A stretch of DNA of 64,000 nucleotides from Stenocarpella maydis (taxonomy: Eukaryota; Ascomycota; Sordariomycetes; Diaporthales; Diaporthaceae), in the NCBI GenBank assembly GCA_002270565.1, contig NQMI01000080.1, positions 150,284 through 214,283 on the forward strand, read 5' to 3'. The translations under genes and the position numbers were made by a program. Below the pieces are notes generated by a model, which had not been told where the DNA came from, did no database searches, and saw nothing but the letters and a program-made list of their open reading frames with translations. This document shows, piece after piece, positions 23,001 to 33,947 of this stretch (its first letter is position 1; every line of letters starts with the position of its first letter).

Positions 23001-23632
23001 CAAGCCCAGTACTGCAGGGGAGAGTGGAAGAACCATGACTGGTTTGTCAGGCCATTAACGACGTGGAATGCATCCCTCTCCTTCTCAGTAAGGTCGGCTT
23101 GCAGGTCGACCTGCCGAGTGCCACCGGGGGGCTGCCGCGGGTCGAAATCGGTGGTGGGCCCCAATATCGCATCCTGCAGGTCCAAGGCGCCTAGGAGCAC
23201 CTCGCGGTCGAGGGCTTTCATGTAGCTCCCGTGCACCCATATCGTCCGCATGATGACGTCGGGCTGGACAGCCGGCCTGTCGATCACAGGCTGGGCGTCG
23301 GTCCAGACATGTAGGGGAAGGTTAGGCGCAGCGACGGTGTAGTCGGTTGTGTAGAGGAAGGGACAGGGGTAAATAAGGATACCAGCAACGGCCACGGAAA
23401 TCAGCAGGGTCGCGAGGACATGCCGTGCAGCATATCTTCCATATCTGGTCAGTGCACCTCGAAGCAGGTGAGTCGGTGGCAACAGAGGGGCCTCAGTTGT
23501 CCTGTACGGCGGGTTAACCCAGGTGCTCACGATTCGACTGCCAGGTGGCTGAGAGGCGCCAGAGACACAAGCTAGACACGGGGGTGGAGAGCAAACTTAC
23601 CCTCGGAACGGGTAAAGAAGATACCAGATCAT
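20072..23632 (-). CDS. SCAP-like sterol-sensing domain/WD40 protein
   Basis: Exons 23632-23601 (32 bases), 23501-21115 and 21036-20072, introns 23502-23600 (GTAAGT) and 21037-21114 (GTAAGC), total 1127 residues. The tiny first exon encodes MIWYLLYPFR plus two bases and joins to GTTEAPLL, the N-terminus I expect of fungal SREBP cleavage-activating proteins. An open frame starting inside intron 1 would give a false start. Transmembrane segment 1 is at about 38-60 (ending in YPCPFLYTTDY), then a large luminal loop (about 60-280), a sterol-sensing domain (about 286-445, five helices), further helices near 485-505 and in the 620-650 region, then WD40-like repeats to the C-terminus (first clear one: HMVSAGLDRKIRVWDL). 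SCAP binds SREBP in the ER and escorts it to the Golgi for cleavage when sterol falls, controlling ergosterol and hypoxia genes. Its partner SREBP is not in this window. Confidence 0.88.
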
Positions 23633-26600
23633 CACAAGCAGTTTCACCGAGAAAACCCAAGGATCAAGTGGGTGTCAGGAGAGCGAATGGCATGCAGTAG
23701 GCAGCTCATGCTTGGCGCGATGGGGTGCGATGATAGCGAGGCTTTGGAGTTGGTATAGAGAGAGCCAAGGCTAGCCAGAAGCAGACATGCAGGAAATCAG
23801 AGATTGAAAGGGCTGGAGCGATGTCGCTGTAGCCGACGGGGCAGCAGCCTAAGGATGATCGAGGGTGGACCCAAGATATGTGAGGTGGACGTGAGAAGCT
23901 CTCGCGGGTGGTGGAGGTGGGCAGGGACGAGGTGAGAAGACAGTCCTGTCCAGTCCGGTCAGAGCTGGAGACTGGAGGGTTCCGCCGCGCGCGAGAGAAG
24001 GGAACTTTAAATTGGGGCGCGCTCAAGTGTCTGGGACGGATGGGCTGGAGTCAAGACACGCGGTGGATCAGCAGGTATGAAGCACCATAGACCCGGCCCA
24101 GGGGAGGCGACACGAGAGGCCCACAAGTGAATGGATGATGAGAGGCACCCCGTCACCCGATGCGAATGGCAGTGCAGCCTTGTAGCGATGAGCTGGCTCA
24201 GGATGGGCGGGACGGCCAATTCGGTGCACAATGGCCAACAAATGCAGTTATATGGTGTAGTCCATCCAGACGAGGCAAAACAGGCTGGCTGTATTGGGCC
24301 GGGGCGGCGGGCTTCGTGTCGTCGCAACTCTGTGTGTTATGCGCTAGGTGGCCGAGCCCCCAGACCTCAGAGGTTCTGGGAGACTTGCTGGAGAGCCGGC
24401 CTAGAGTTTCGAAGTGTTTGCCTGCTGATAGGCGAAATATGTCGTGTCTTTGCACGGACGGGAACTCTGCGCTGGGACGGGCGACGAGCACAAATGCAGT
24501 GAGACGTTACAGCGGAGCAGGGCGGCCAGAGGCAGAGGCAGGAGCAGGAGCGGGTGAGACCAGGGGAGCCGAAGGTTCTGCCGGGTCGGGATAGATCTGC
24601 GGGCAGCTGGAGGGGGCGAGATGATGAAGCGCTGGTGCGATACTGCGCGATACCAGATGCGCGGTGCGGTGAGACGCGGATCGAAACAGAGTGGCTCTCG
24701 CTCAATAGCTAGGCTGCTGCTAGGAAGGCTAGCTAGACTGCTAGACTATGCCGTATGGGTGGGTTGTCTAAGGGTTTGAGGGATGCGAAACGGCCTTAGG
24801 CTTCGCAGGTGCGCGCGAGCGGCACTGGTTGGCTGGCCCGGGGCGGCGGGCGGCGGGCGGCGTGCTAGTTTGTAGGTGCAGCCGAGGACCCGAGGGATCT
24901 GGACCAAATTGATGCCAGCAGTAGTACATAGTATGGCAGCCAAGAGCAAGATAGGCTGACCGACCATAGGTACTCTGCAACCTGGCCCGCGCAGTGTGTG
25001 ATGAGGTCTCTCAGCCCCGCGCCCAGGCTTGCTGGTCCTGCGGTTGCGCGGTGTGGATACCAGCAGAGGAGAGTGGTCGGCCGGATGAGGAAAGACCAAA
25101 GAGTTCGCACAGGGTTGCTGGCTGGCGCACGGACAGGCAAGGGGCACAGGCTGGACTAGACAAGACAGCTCGCTGATGCAATATTCCCCAAGGCCCTCTG
25201 TTGTCGTGCGTGCAGACAGACAGTTGAGTGGGACTTCCCAGATGCGGAGGATTATGGTGGTGCCTCGAAGATCGGCGTCTCAGTTCGCACGCAGGTGGGC
25301 GTTGTGCTGTGCCGTGCGCCTGGCACCTTGCGCCGTGTGCCTCGTGCCGCCCTGCTTTGTCTTGCCTTGCCAGAACTCTAGTCCCGTCTCATCCCGTCTC
25401 GTCTCGAGAGATGGCTTGTTTGGTAAACGGCCGAGGAGTGCGTGACGGCTGAGGAAGAGGGTGGTGTTGAGAGACAAAGAGAGGTGTGTGTGGTGGTGTT
25501 GTGTGTAAGTAAGAATGAGAGAGTGTGTGTGACGAGCCACCCAATCAAAAATGCTTATTCGCAGGCCGGAGGACCGACGACAGCGTGGCAGCTGCGCAGC
25601 TCGCCTTGGGGTCGTGCCTTCTTCGGTGACGGTGGTATTGCGTGTGGGCAAGGATTTGGCCAACAAAAAGGAAAGAACGACGGGCTCACCTTCCAAGGTT
25701 GTCTGTGTATGTCCGACACCGACCGACTGTCTGTCTATCCGTCTGTATTGTCTGCCCACAAACTCCGGCTCCAGACTTGCTTCAGCGCAGCCGACGAGGC
25801 CATTTGAGTCGAGTCTCGAGACCTTCACGCCACTTTGTGCCGGGTTCCAGCCCTCTTGGCTCATCACGCCCCAGACACGACAGTGGGCATCGGCATGGGT
25901 ATGGCATCGTCAATTTTCGTTGTCATCGCAACTCACCGTCATCACGGGACGCCACTGCTCGTGTGTCTCCATACATACATGGCATGATGCCCTCCAGAGT
26001 GCCGGTATCGTCCGTTGCCCGTTGTCCATCGTCTGTCGGCCGCCGCCCTTCGCTTCCCCTCATGACGGTGGCCCGAGTCTGGCAAGCACCAGCGCAACCA
26101 TAGCCACCGCTGCCACCAGTACAAGGCGGATGGGCCAAATAGTAGTCCTTCGAGACGACGTCGACTGTGTCTGTCCGTCCACTATACACCATACGACGAC
26201 GCGACATGGCTTCCGGCCCACTGACAAAAGGATGGCGTAGGGCGTGGCTCGTCATGCCTCATACTTGGGCTGATACCCACACAGGCAGGACGGGAGGTCG
26301 GTTATGGCAACCAGGTATGGCGAGGGCTCTCCTGGAAAGAGTCGACGGACCAGCCCGTCTTCAACCTGCTGACATTCGCGACAGGACCTTCGGCCAGTCT
26401 TATATCCCGCCTCTCCCATATCCGACCGCCTCCCGTGCTGCCTTGATCTGTCGCTCTCAGGCCCAATCCGTCACATATGGCAGAGCCGTGGGCGTCAGAA
26501 GGCCTAACAACTACTAGAACCCCAGTGCAGCCCTGTCGTGGCCCCAGCAGCCGCCCTCTTGTCAGGCCACTTTGGGTTAACATCAGCCGATTTTGCCGTC

Positions 26601-27083
26601 ACCCCTTGGCCCAGTGCCCTGCAACCCGACCGCTAGCCTGCCCCAACCACCTCTGATTGGGTTCTCCGTCCCTTCACAAAACACAGAATCGCTAGCCTCC
26701 CCGACGAACCCGCCTGGCCGCCAGGCCGCATCGCATCGCATCGCATCCCGCATGGCATGTGCCGCCGGCCCACCACACCCTCGAGGCTCAATGTGACTTT
26801 TATCTACGGAGTACATAGTATACCTTTCCATGGACTTGGAATCTGGCCACCATCTGGCTCGCACCCTACGTACACTACTCCCCAGTAGGCTGTCGACTAC
26901 CTAGCCACGTGCGCCGTCCGAAGGTCCCCTAGTCGCGGGCCCACCTGCACGGAAACACTCAATTTACCTGTTCGCCGCTGGGATCGTCCTCGGAACGGGC
27001 CAGGACGACACCTCATCCCCATTGTTACCCTGTCCTTGTCCAGGTGTCTTGGGGTACAGCCTGCCGCCCCGACGCAGTTGTCC
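23633..27083. other. 3.4 kb divergent intergenic region
   Basis: Separates the SCAP-like gene (minus) from the JmjC gene (plus). Many short frames on both strands but none supportable. Features seen are a GTGTGT-rich stretch near 25480-25530, a (GCATC)n run near 26728-26748 and a TACGGAGTA motif at 26805-26813. Unusually long for this gene-dense block, so long 5' leaders or a non-coding RNA are possible. Confidence 0.45.
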
Positions 27084-28483
27084 ATGGAATCGACCGACGA
27101 CCCTTTGGCCGAGCTGCTCACCAACTACAATGAGCTAAACACATCCGTCGTCGACGAGCTCCACGAGGAGCCAAGTCCACTCGAGTTTATGAGATATGTC
27201 TCAAGAAACACCCCCTTTGTGGTGAGGGGAGGAGCCGAGACCTGGACTGCCACCAAGACATGGACCCTTGCCCATCTTAAGGATCTTTTGCGCGACCAGG
27301 TCGTCAGTGTCGCCGTGACTCCCAAGGGGTTTGTGAACTCCCACTTTTCGTTCCTTCGTTGAATCCGTGAGGCAGCAGCAGCAGCCTTCAACAGCCCGGT
27401 CCTGTGCAAAATGTCCTAATCATGGCGTCTCGCTGTCAGGAACGCCGACGCTCCAACACTGAACGAGGAGGGCGAGCTTGTCTTTGCCAAACCATGCGAG
27501 GAAGACCAGCCGTTCTCTGACTTTGTCGAGTATGTTGCGCGTCAGGAGACGGACAATTCCTTCCCCCAGGACAGCGAGATAAGATATGCTCAGACGCGTA
27601 AGCACGAGCAACGCGAATGTTCCCTCAACGCCCGCTGCTCCACGTTTCTGATCGCCTTGGTCCAGAAAATGACAACCTCCGCCACGAGTACATCTCTATT
27701 TTGGGCCAGGTCCAACGTGATATTCCCTTTGCGCGGATTGCCCTGCAGAAAGAACCCGATGCTATCAACATGTGGTGAGTCAAAATCAGTTGCGGGGCGG
27801 ACCGGCGCTGCCTCACTCCGTCATGCGCGGCCTAACGCATCTGTCAAAAAAAGGGTCGGCAATTCTCGCTCAGTAACAGCCCTGCACAAGGACAACTACG
27901 AGAATATATACGTACAAGTCCAAGGACAGAAGCATTTCGTTCTGCTTCCTCCGCACTGCCACCCATGTGTCAACGAGAAGCTCCTCCGCCCCGGCACCTA
28001 TGCGCGAAGCGGTCAGGATGGTCAACTGCACCTGATCATGGATGCAGGCCAGCGTGGTGATGGTGAGGCTGTGCCGTTCGCGATTTGGGACCCGGACCAT
28101 CCACACGAAAATGCGACACCTTACTCCAAGCTTGTGCAGCCGATGCGTGTCACACTGCACCAGGGAGATATGTTGTATCTGCCGGCCATGTGGTAAGTTG
28201 TGTATTCCCCACTGGCAGCACGCAAAAATTGGCAATGCTGATGTATGGCAACAACTCGACAGGTATCACAAAGTGTCACAATCCTGCTCGGAGGACGGGA
28301 TCTGTGTGGCTGTAAATTACTGGTATGCTGTGCAGTGGATTCTGAGATAACCACCCGGCCTGGTTTGGCTAAATCTCTTGCAGGTACGATATGGAGTTCA
28401 GCGGACCACTCTACCCTGCCACGACATTTGCAAGATCGGTCAGCCTTCAGAACAACAGCGACATCAGTAAGATGGCTTTTTGA
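27084..28483 (+). CDS. JMJD7-like JmjC-domain hydroxylase
   Basis: Six exons: 27084-27328, 27440-27597, 27666-27774, 27854-28192, 28263-28322 and 28384-28483, total 336 residues. Every junction keeps phase, and four of them split Gly or Trp codons (GG|G, TG|G). Cupin/JmjC fold: the Fe(II)-binding triad is visible as H182-K-D184 (TALHKDNYENIYVQV) and a distal His at about 286 (MWYHKVSQSC). YVQV and KHF contribute the 2-oxoglutarate site. The same spacing is seen in human JMJD7, a Fe(II)/2-oxoglutarate-dependent lysyl (3S)-hydroxylase of the DRG GTPases. In the fungus the substrate is presumed to be a DRG/Rbg GTPase, which is inference. No signal peptide, so cytosolic or nuclear. Length close to the metazoan enzyme (about 316). 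Some databases misname such proteins phospholipase A2 because of a human read-through fusion. Confidence 0.88.
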
Positions 28484-29352
28484 TATGATATCCACCGTCC
28501 GGAATGTTCGAATGCCCTGTTTGGGGGAGCCCCTACTCTTGAGCCATTTTCGCCAAATAGACGCGCGTTCCCGGCCACCTCAGTTGGGCGAAGAATCGCA
28601 CATTGGTTCCCACTCTCAGTCTGGCATATGTCTTGTGCATCTTCGCCGCGGGAAAGTGATCTCCTTTCCCCCTCAGAATCGAGTCGTAGAGCGAGGTCCA
28701 GAGCCGCATGCATGGGACGAAAGGGCCCAACGAGGTTGTCTGGCTGTCCGTGGCTGTTTAAGCGGGTGTGATGTACTCTCAGCCCCATTTTGTCGGCCGC
28801 GTAAAGACCATGCACCTCAAAACAAAATGTATACACACCTTTACGCTTTATAAATCTTTGGGTAAAAATATACAGACTGGATACGTAGTGTTCTTCATAG
28901 GTATGTACATATAGATATGTAGTGTAGTCGTTCCTGCGCGCGGGACGATCAGCGCTGCTGGTTTGGGGGTGAAGTGGGGGCGAGGTGCTTTTGGACTGCA
29001 TGCCCGAGGTAATGCGGGGCGCTCAGGGGGCAAGCTCACCTCACCTGTGTATTTGCGGGACCACTTTACACTCCTCTCTCTTCCCCCTTCTCATCCGTCA
29101 GGGCTCACTAGCTGTCCTTGCCAGGGACAAACTCGACGTAACAATTGTCACCTGCCTGCCCTGCCATGACAACAATGGGCGTCATCTCATGCGGCTCGCT
29201 TCGAATACCCGCAACATCACCCACCTTGCACCATCGCCGCCGCCGGGCTTACACCTGTAGGCTCAAGCAATCCCGACCTTGAGCTTGGGCTCGAGCTCTC
29301 CCATGCACCAATCGCCTCCCCCAGCACAAGCAGAAACAAAACAGCCGCCATC
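28484..29352. other. intergenic between tandem genes
   Basis: 3' end of the JmjC gene and promoter of the recyclin gene. The stretch just before 29352 is C/A-rich, consistent with a fungal leader. No gene supported. Confidence 0.4.
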
Positions 29353-32253
29353 ATGTCGAGGTTTAGCAGGGCCCCGGGCCCCCAGAACACGAGCATCCTC
29401 AACACGCTGCGTGCCACCGAGATGATCGACACCAAGGCCGCCCTGCCCGCCGAGATCCTCGTCACCATCCTCGACTACCTCCCCATCTCCGACCTCATGC
29501 GCTTCGCCCGCGCCTCCAGCCGCATGCGCGAGATGGTCTACGACGACACGAGATGGGTCGCACGTCTCAAGAGCATGGGCCTGTGGAACGAGCTCGAGGC
29601 TCGCCGCCGCTTCGACGACGCTGTGCGCCGGAGAAAGGAGGCCCAGGAGAGGGAAGCCAAGGAACGAGCCGCTGCCGCTGGCTCCGGAGCAAACAGCCAG
29701 GCCGTCGCCAGTGCTGGCCGCCAGGTAGGGGCCGCTAAGAGGCAGTCTGCAACCGTCTTCTTCGATGCCTCTATAGAGCAGGAAAGGAGGAGTAGCACCC
29801 TCGCCAAAGCATCCGCCCCAGCCAGTACCCTGCCGGACCTGCGCGATGGCTTTGAGACACTGGCCGTAACCGGCAACTCGCAGCCTCCCAGACAGCCTCT
29901 TTCCGATCCCCTTCAGGACCCCGAGGACTACTTGCAAGTTCTCAAGAACGTCAAGAGCGTGCGGGGCCACGCCAGGGAGGAGTATGGCAAGGTCTACGGA
30001 GCACTGGCGCCTTTCTACTTCGACCTAGTACGGGCCAAGAGCCACGCCGATCCGGCCCTTTTCAAGGCCTTCAGGGATCCCGAGCGCCAGGCGCAGATGC
30101 TGGCAAACCTACATGTCTTCTCCAAGAGTGACTGGGCTTCGGGTTGGGCCCAGCGAGAAGAGAAGCTTACCCGCATGACCAACATTTTCGAGAGCGCCGT
30201 CCTCCGGGAATTCGAGCAGGGCTATGAGTTCTGGGACGTCGAAGGGCGGATGCGGCGGTACGCACACGTCCTGGACATGCTCAACAGCACAGCCGGTGTC
30301 GACCTGTTTATCCACAAGCATCCCATCTTCTCGGACAAGGAGGTTCTTGCCAACTCGATGGACTGCCTCGACAAGGCACCCGCAGATCAAATCACTCTGG
30401 GGCCGTCACAACTCTTCTTTGAGGTCCTGACGGGGAAATTACGTGAGCAGGCCGTGATCATGGAGAAGATATTTCCAAACCCGGGCAAGGTGTTCTGGGC
30501 ACTTGTGGATAAGGTCAGGGAGGATACCATCATGGACTACGCAACCTCGCTCTTTGACGAGGCCCGCGAGCGCAACATAGAGTCCTACCTCAGAGCAGTG
30601 TCTGGCATATTTGAGCAGTGCCTGCAGTCCCTCAGATCCCTGGACGTGCCACAGATCTCGGCCGAGGAAAGAGAAGAGAAGTCGAAGGAGCAGGCCCACA
30701 GGATTATAGAGCCACACCTGGATCTATACCTGCAAGATGAGCTCGAGTTCTTCCAGAAGAAGGCCGAGGAGGAGGTGGGGAACTGGGAAAGGAAGCTATC
30801 GGAGCAGGAAGCAACTGTCGAGTCGTTCTACATGTCGAATTTCACCAAGCCCGTGGACAAGAAAGATTTTCTCAGCTCCTTCAAGAAGACCATCATGAAG
30901 CCAGTGACGGTGCTGCCGTCTCTGCCAGGGCAGCTCCTCACATCCCCATTTGGGTCGACTACGGCCAAATCCACACCAGGCTCCACTCCCAACGGCACGA
31001 CCCTGGCGCCTCAGGCATCGGCATCACAGACACCAGGCTTGGGCGTACCGGACAGGACAACCAGCCCGCTTCCCGAGAAGGCACCCACAGACGAGCTCGC
31101 GGCAAAGGCCGCTCTCATGGCCTCCCGGCTCGAGGGCATCAAGTCGTTGTTCAGCATCGAGGTGGCGCTCAACCTGGTCCACATGGCAAAGACGAGCCTG
31201 GGGCGCGCCGCGGTGCTGATCCAGCTCGGCGGGCAGGCTGGTGAAGAGGCGCGAGAGCAGTGCGCGCAGATCTTTGTCAGCCTTCTCCGCATCATGGGTT
31301 ACCGACACATCAAGCCTGGGTTCGACAAGGCTGTAGACCACCTTGCGGGGTACAAGGCACGCGAGGTGACAGACCACGGTAGCCAGGGCGGGGTGGCGCC
31401 TTTGGTGACATTCATCGAATTGGTCAACGTGGGCGACTTGATCTCGCAGATGATCGACGTCTTTTACGAGCAGCAGCTGCTGGCCTCGCCACGGATTGCG
31501 GACCGCAATGACTTCCTCGACCAGAGTGGCCTGGCCAAGAAGAAGTTTGAGCAGATGCTGGACGAGAGCGTGGCGGCCGGACTAAACAAGGGTATCGATG
31601 TGCTCATGGACGAGGTCGAGTACATCTGCGCCACGACGCAGCTGCCGACCGACTACAACCCCGTGGGGCCCGATGCCGCCGCTGGCAGCAACGGACTCGG
31701 GGGGGCCGACAAGCGCTCCAGCGTAGCGAGCTTTGCATCGTTCGGCAGCAACAGCACCCAAGGGCCCAGGCAGTCGTCGGCGGCGATGGACCTGTCCCCG
31801 ACGCAGACAGCACGGCGCGTGGTGGACCTGGTGAGCTCGCACACGCGCATGCTTGTGGGCAGCACGGAGAAGACGATGCTAGAGGTATTCAACGGCGAGG
31901 TGGGGCTGCGGCTCTTTACTGCCGTGTGCAAGCACATCAAGCGGCAGCGCGTGTCGACGGACGGGGCGACGCGGCTCATCGCCGACTGCACCCTGTACTT
32001 TGAATACATCCAGACGCTGCGCAACGCGGACCTGCTTGCGTACTTCCGAGCCCTCCGGGAGCTGAGCCAGATATACCTCATCGACCCACGGCACTCCAAG
32101 GAGATGGCGACCATTATTGCCGACGGTGACAGGTTCGGTGGCGTTTTCCGCGCAGAGGAGGTGTACGAATTCGCAGAGCGGAGGGCAGACTGGTATCAGG
32201 TCAAGAGGGACGTCGAGAGGGCCATGTACGGGATGGAATGTTGTGTAATGTGA
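29353..32253 (+). CDS. rcy1: F-box/exocyst-like protein, recyclin-1
   Basis: An uninterrupted frame of 966 residues. The F-box lies at about 30-75 (LPAEILVTILDYLPISDLMR, then RWVARL), followed by a basic/acidic coiled segment (about 85-120), a disordered linker, and from about 200 to the end a Sec10/exocyst-like helical domain with conserved blocks such as EFWDVEGRMRRYAHVL and LVDKVREDTIMDYATSL. The protein ends in CCVM, a CaaX-type prenylation box. This F-box, Sec10-like, CaaX order is that of yeast Rcy1, which links Skp1 to endosome-to-Golgi recycling of membrane proteins, including the Snc1 v-SNARE. Expected site of action is endosomes and sites of polar growth. The start lies in an ACCATCATG context with no better upstream ATG. 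Confidence 0.9.
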   Translation: MSRFSRAPGPQNTSILNTLRATEMIDTKAALPAEILVTILDYLPISDLMRFARASSRMREMVYDDTRWVARLKSMGLWNELEARRRFDDAVRRRKEAQEREAKERAAAAGSGANSQAVASAGRQVGAAKRQSATVFFDASIEQERRSSTLAKASAPASTLPDLRDGFETLAVTGNSQPPRQPLSDPLQDPEDYLQVLKNVKSVRGHAREEYGKVYGALAPFYFDLVRAKSHADPALFKAFRDPERQAQMLANLHVFSKSDWASGWAQREEKLTRMTNIFESAVLREFEQGYEFWDVEGRMRRYAHVLDMLNSTAGVDLFIHKHPIFSDKEVLANSMDCLDKAPADQITLGPSQLFFEVLTGKLREQAVIMEKIFPNPGKVFWALVDKVREDTIMDYATSLFDEARERNIESYLRAVSGIFEQCLQSLRSLDVPQISAEEREEKSKEQAHRIIEPHLDLYLQDELEFFQKKAEEEVGNWERKLSEQEATVESFYMSNFTKPVDKKDFLSSFKKTIMKPVTVLPSLPGQLLTSPFGSTTAKSTPGSTPNGTTLAPQASASQTPGLGVPDRTTSPLPEKAPTDELAAKAALMASRLEGIKSLFSIEVALNLVHMAKTSLGRAAVLIQLGGQAGEEAREQCAQIFVSLLRIMGYRHIKPGFDKAVDHLAGYKAREVTDHGSQGGVAPLVTFIELVNVGDLISQMIDVFYEQQLLASPRIADRNDFLDQSGLAKKKFEQMLDESVAAGLNKGIDVLMDEVEYICATTQLPTDYNPVGPDAAAGSNGLGGADKRSSVASFASFGSNSTQGPRQSSAAMDLSPTQTARRVVDLVSSHTRMLVGSTEKTMLEVFNGEVGLRLFTAVCKHIKRQRVSTDGATRLIADCTLYFEYIQTLRNADLLAYFRALRELSQIYLIDPRHSKEMATIIADGDRFGGVFRAEEVYEFAERRADWYQVKRDVERAMYGMECCVM

Positions 32254-32687
32254 AATGAAACTTGACGGAACGATAGGCAGCAAGAGCTGGAGCCGGACAA
32301 GGCGCAGTGGCGTCGTGGGACAGTCTTTTTCTCTTTTGGAATGAGAACAGAGAGGAAGCAGCGTTGGATAACTCCAGGATACTACTACTGTGTTTGTATT
32401 GCACAGAGGCAGGAAAGAGTTGGAGTTGCCAGGGGTCAAATGGGTGGTGCATGAAGATAAGAAAGCTTCTGTTCAAATAACACCTGTCTAGAGCCCGCCG
32501 TATGATCTTGTTTGGCCCCCAAGACCCTGGGGGATGCCTGAACGCCCACGGAAATGCTACACAACACGCCCATCTGCCTCGTCTACTAGCCAGGTGCACC
32601 TTGCTCCACGCTACCCGGCACCCCTCCGGCGCCTTGTCTGGATGCGACTCGTTCTCAGGTGCGTGGCTCGTCATGAAATCAGTTTAT
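32254..32687. other. intergenic, convergent 3' ends
   Basis: Holds the 3' untranslated regions of the recyclin and CDK7-like genes. No gene seen. Confidence 0.5.
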
Positions 32688-33947
32688 TCAGCGGCCGAAA
32701 TCCAGCCGGCGGGCGACCCCACCACTCCGGTCCAGCTGCTCGCCGGCCACCACGCCGGCATGCCTCTTTAGGTCGGCGCCCATCCTCTCCTCGTCCTTAC
32801 GGGGCAGGTCCTGCTTCCGGGTGGGGCGCGGCTCGGCGTGCCACCAGGGGTGCTCCAGCATCTCTCGGGCGGTGATGCGCCGGCGCGGGTCGAGGGTCAG
32901 GGTCCTCATGAGCAGGTCGACACCGTCGTCGCCGACGGTGCCGAAGGTGCTGAGGAAGTCCTGCTTGGTGCGCTCGGGGACGACGCCGGGGCCGTCGGCG
33001 GGCTTGATGTACTCGGGCAGCTTGGAGACGCCGGGCCAGTTGTCCTCGGTCGGGGTGCCGATTTGCTGGCAGATGAGGCGGATCTGGTCGAGCTCGGTGT
33101 TTCCCGGCAGGTAGGGGACGCGCAGGATCATCTCGGCCATGACGGTGCCGACGGACCAGATGTCGACCGCTCCGCTGTAGTACTTTGCGCCGTAGAGCAG
33201 CTCCGGGGGCCGGTACCACCTCGTGATGACGTTGGAGGTCATGAAGCCGTAGGGGTCGCTGAAGGAGCGGGCGAGACCGAAGTCGGCCAGCTTGACCTCG
33301 CCGTCGGCGGCGATGAGCAGGTTGTTGGGCTTGATGTCGCGGTGCAGGACAAAGTTCTCGTGGCAGAACCAGACGGCGCGGACGAGCATGCCCATCCACG
33401 CCTTGATGTCCGGGGTGCCGTAGCGGATGTTCTTGTCGTCGCGGATGAGCATCTCGAGGTCGCCGAGGGGCAGGAACTCGAGGACGAGGCAGACGTTCTG
33501 GTCCTTTGTGGAGAAGACGGAGAGCAGGGAGATGATGTTTGGGTGGGAGAGCTCCTGCAGGTGCTTGAGCTCGCGGACGGCGTCGGGGGCGAGGCCCTCT
33601 GTGTATTCCTTCTGCTTCTTGATCTTCTTGATGGCGACGAGCTGGGAGGGGTCGGCGCGCGAGTGGCCCAGGTTGACGATCGCGTAGGTTCCTTCGCCGA
33701 GCTTCTTGCCCTTTACGTATTTCCTCCGCTCCTCCATGTTCATCTGCTCGGCCAGGTCCATGGTGGGCGGGGCCTGTGAGGGCTGGGGCGGCTGGGCTGG
33801 GTGGCCGGCCGGGCGCGAGGATCGTGGGGTGCCATTTGCGGAGGAGGGCACGGCGGAGGACTGCCGCCGCAGGGGAGAGGGGAGGGTCTTGAGCGAGGAC
33901 GACTGGAGGGGGTTTGAAGGGGGAAGAACGAGTGGTGAGGCAGCCAT
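32688..33947 (-). CDS. CDK7/Kin28-type cyclin-dependent kinase
   Basis: A single exon of 419 residues from ATG 33947 (GCCATGGCT context). The frame stays open upstream to 34148, but that part is low-complexity leader. An alternative start is the in-frame Met at about residue 63, just before the kinase domain. Kinase domain about 77-372: glycine loop GEGTYAIV, catalytic VAIKKIKK, the PSTAIRE-equivalent helix DAVRELKHLQELSH, HRDIKPNNLL, ADFGLARSF, and an activation loop FMTSNVITRWYRPPELLYG. The NNLLIA...VKLADFGLARSF and TRWYRPPELLYGAKYY pattern is that of CDK7, the TFIIH subunit that phosphorylates RNA polymerase II CTD Ser5 and activates other CDKs. The extended Ser/Pro-rich N-terminus (about 1-62) is longer than in animal CDK7. 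Cyclin H and Mat1 partners are not in this window. Confidence 0.9.
   Translation of the reverse strand: MAASPLVLPPSNPLQSSSLKTLPSPLRRQSSAVPSSANGTPRSSRPAGHPAQPPQPSQAPPTMDLAEQMNMEERRKYVKGKKLGEGTYAIVNLGHSRADPSQLVAIKKIKKQKEYTEGLAPDAVRELKHLQELSHPNIISLLSVFSTKDQNVCLVLEFLPLGDLEMLIRDDKNIRYGTPDIKAWMGMLVRAVWFCHENFVLHRDIKPNNLLIAADGEVKLADFGLARSFSDPYGFMTSNVITRWYRPPELLYGAKYYSGAVDIWSVGTVMAEMILRVPYLPGNTELDQIRLICQQIGTPTEDNWPGVSKLPEYIKPADGPGVVPERTKQDFLSTFGTVGDDGVDLLMRTLTLDPRRRITAREMLEHPWWHAEPRPTRKQDLPRKDEERMGADLKRHAGVVAGEQLDRSGGVARRLDFGR

Noticed and set aside
23502..23530. ATG/GTG start at 23530 for the SCAP-like gene
   Set aside because: It lies inside intron 1. Splicing from 23601 restores the family N-terminus.
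25551..26240. 229-codon frame in the SCAP-JmjC gap
   Set aside because: Arg/Ser/Cys-rich with no domain and overlapped by open frames in other phases.
29263..29970. 235-codon minus-strand frame over the start of the recyclin gene
   Set aside because: Antisense shadow: Gly/Val/Leu-rich without domains, opposite a clear F-box coding frame.
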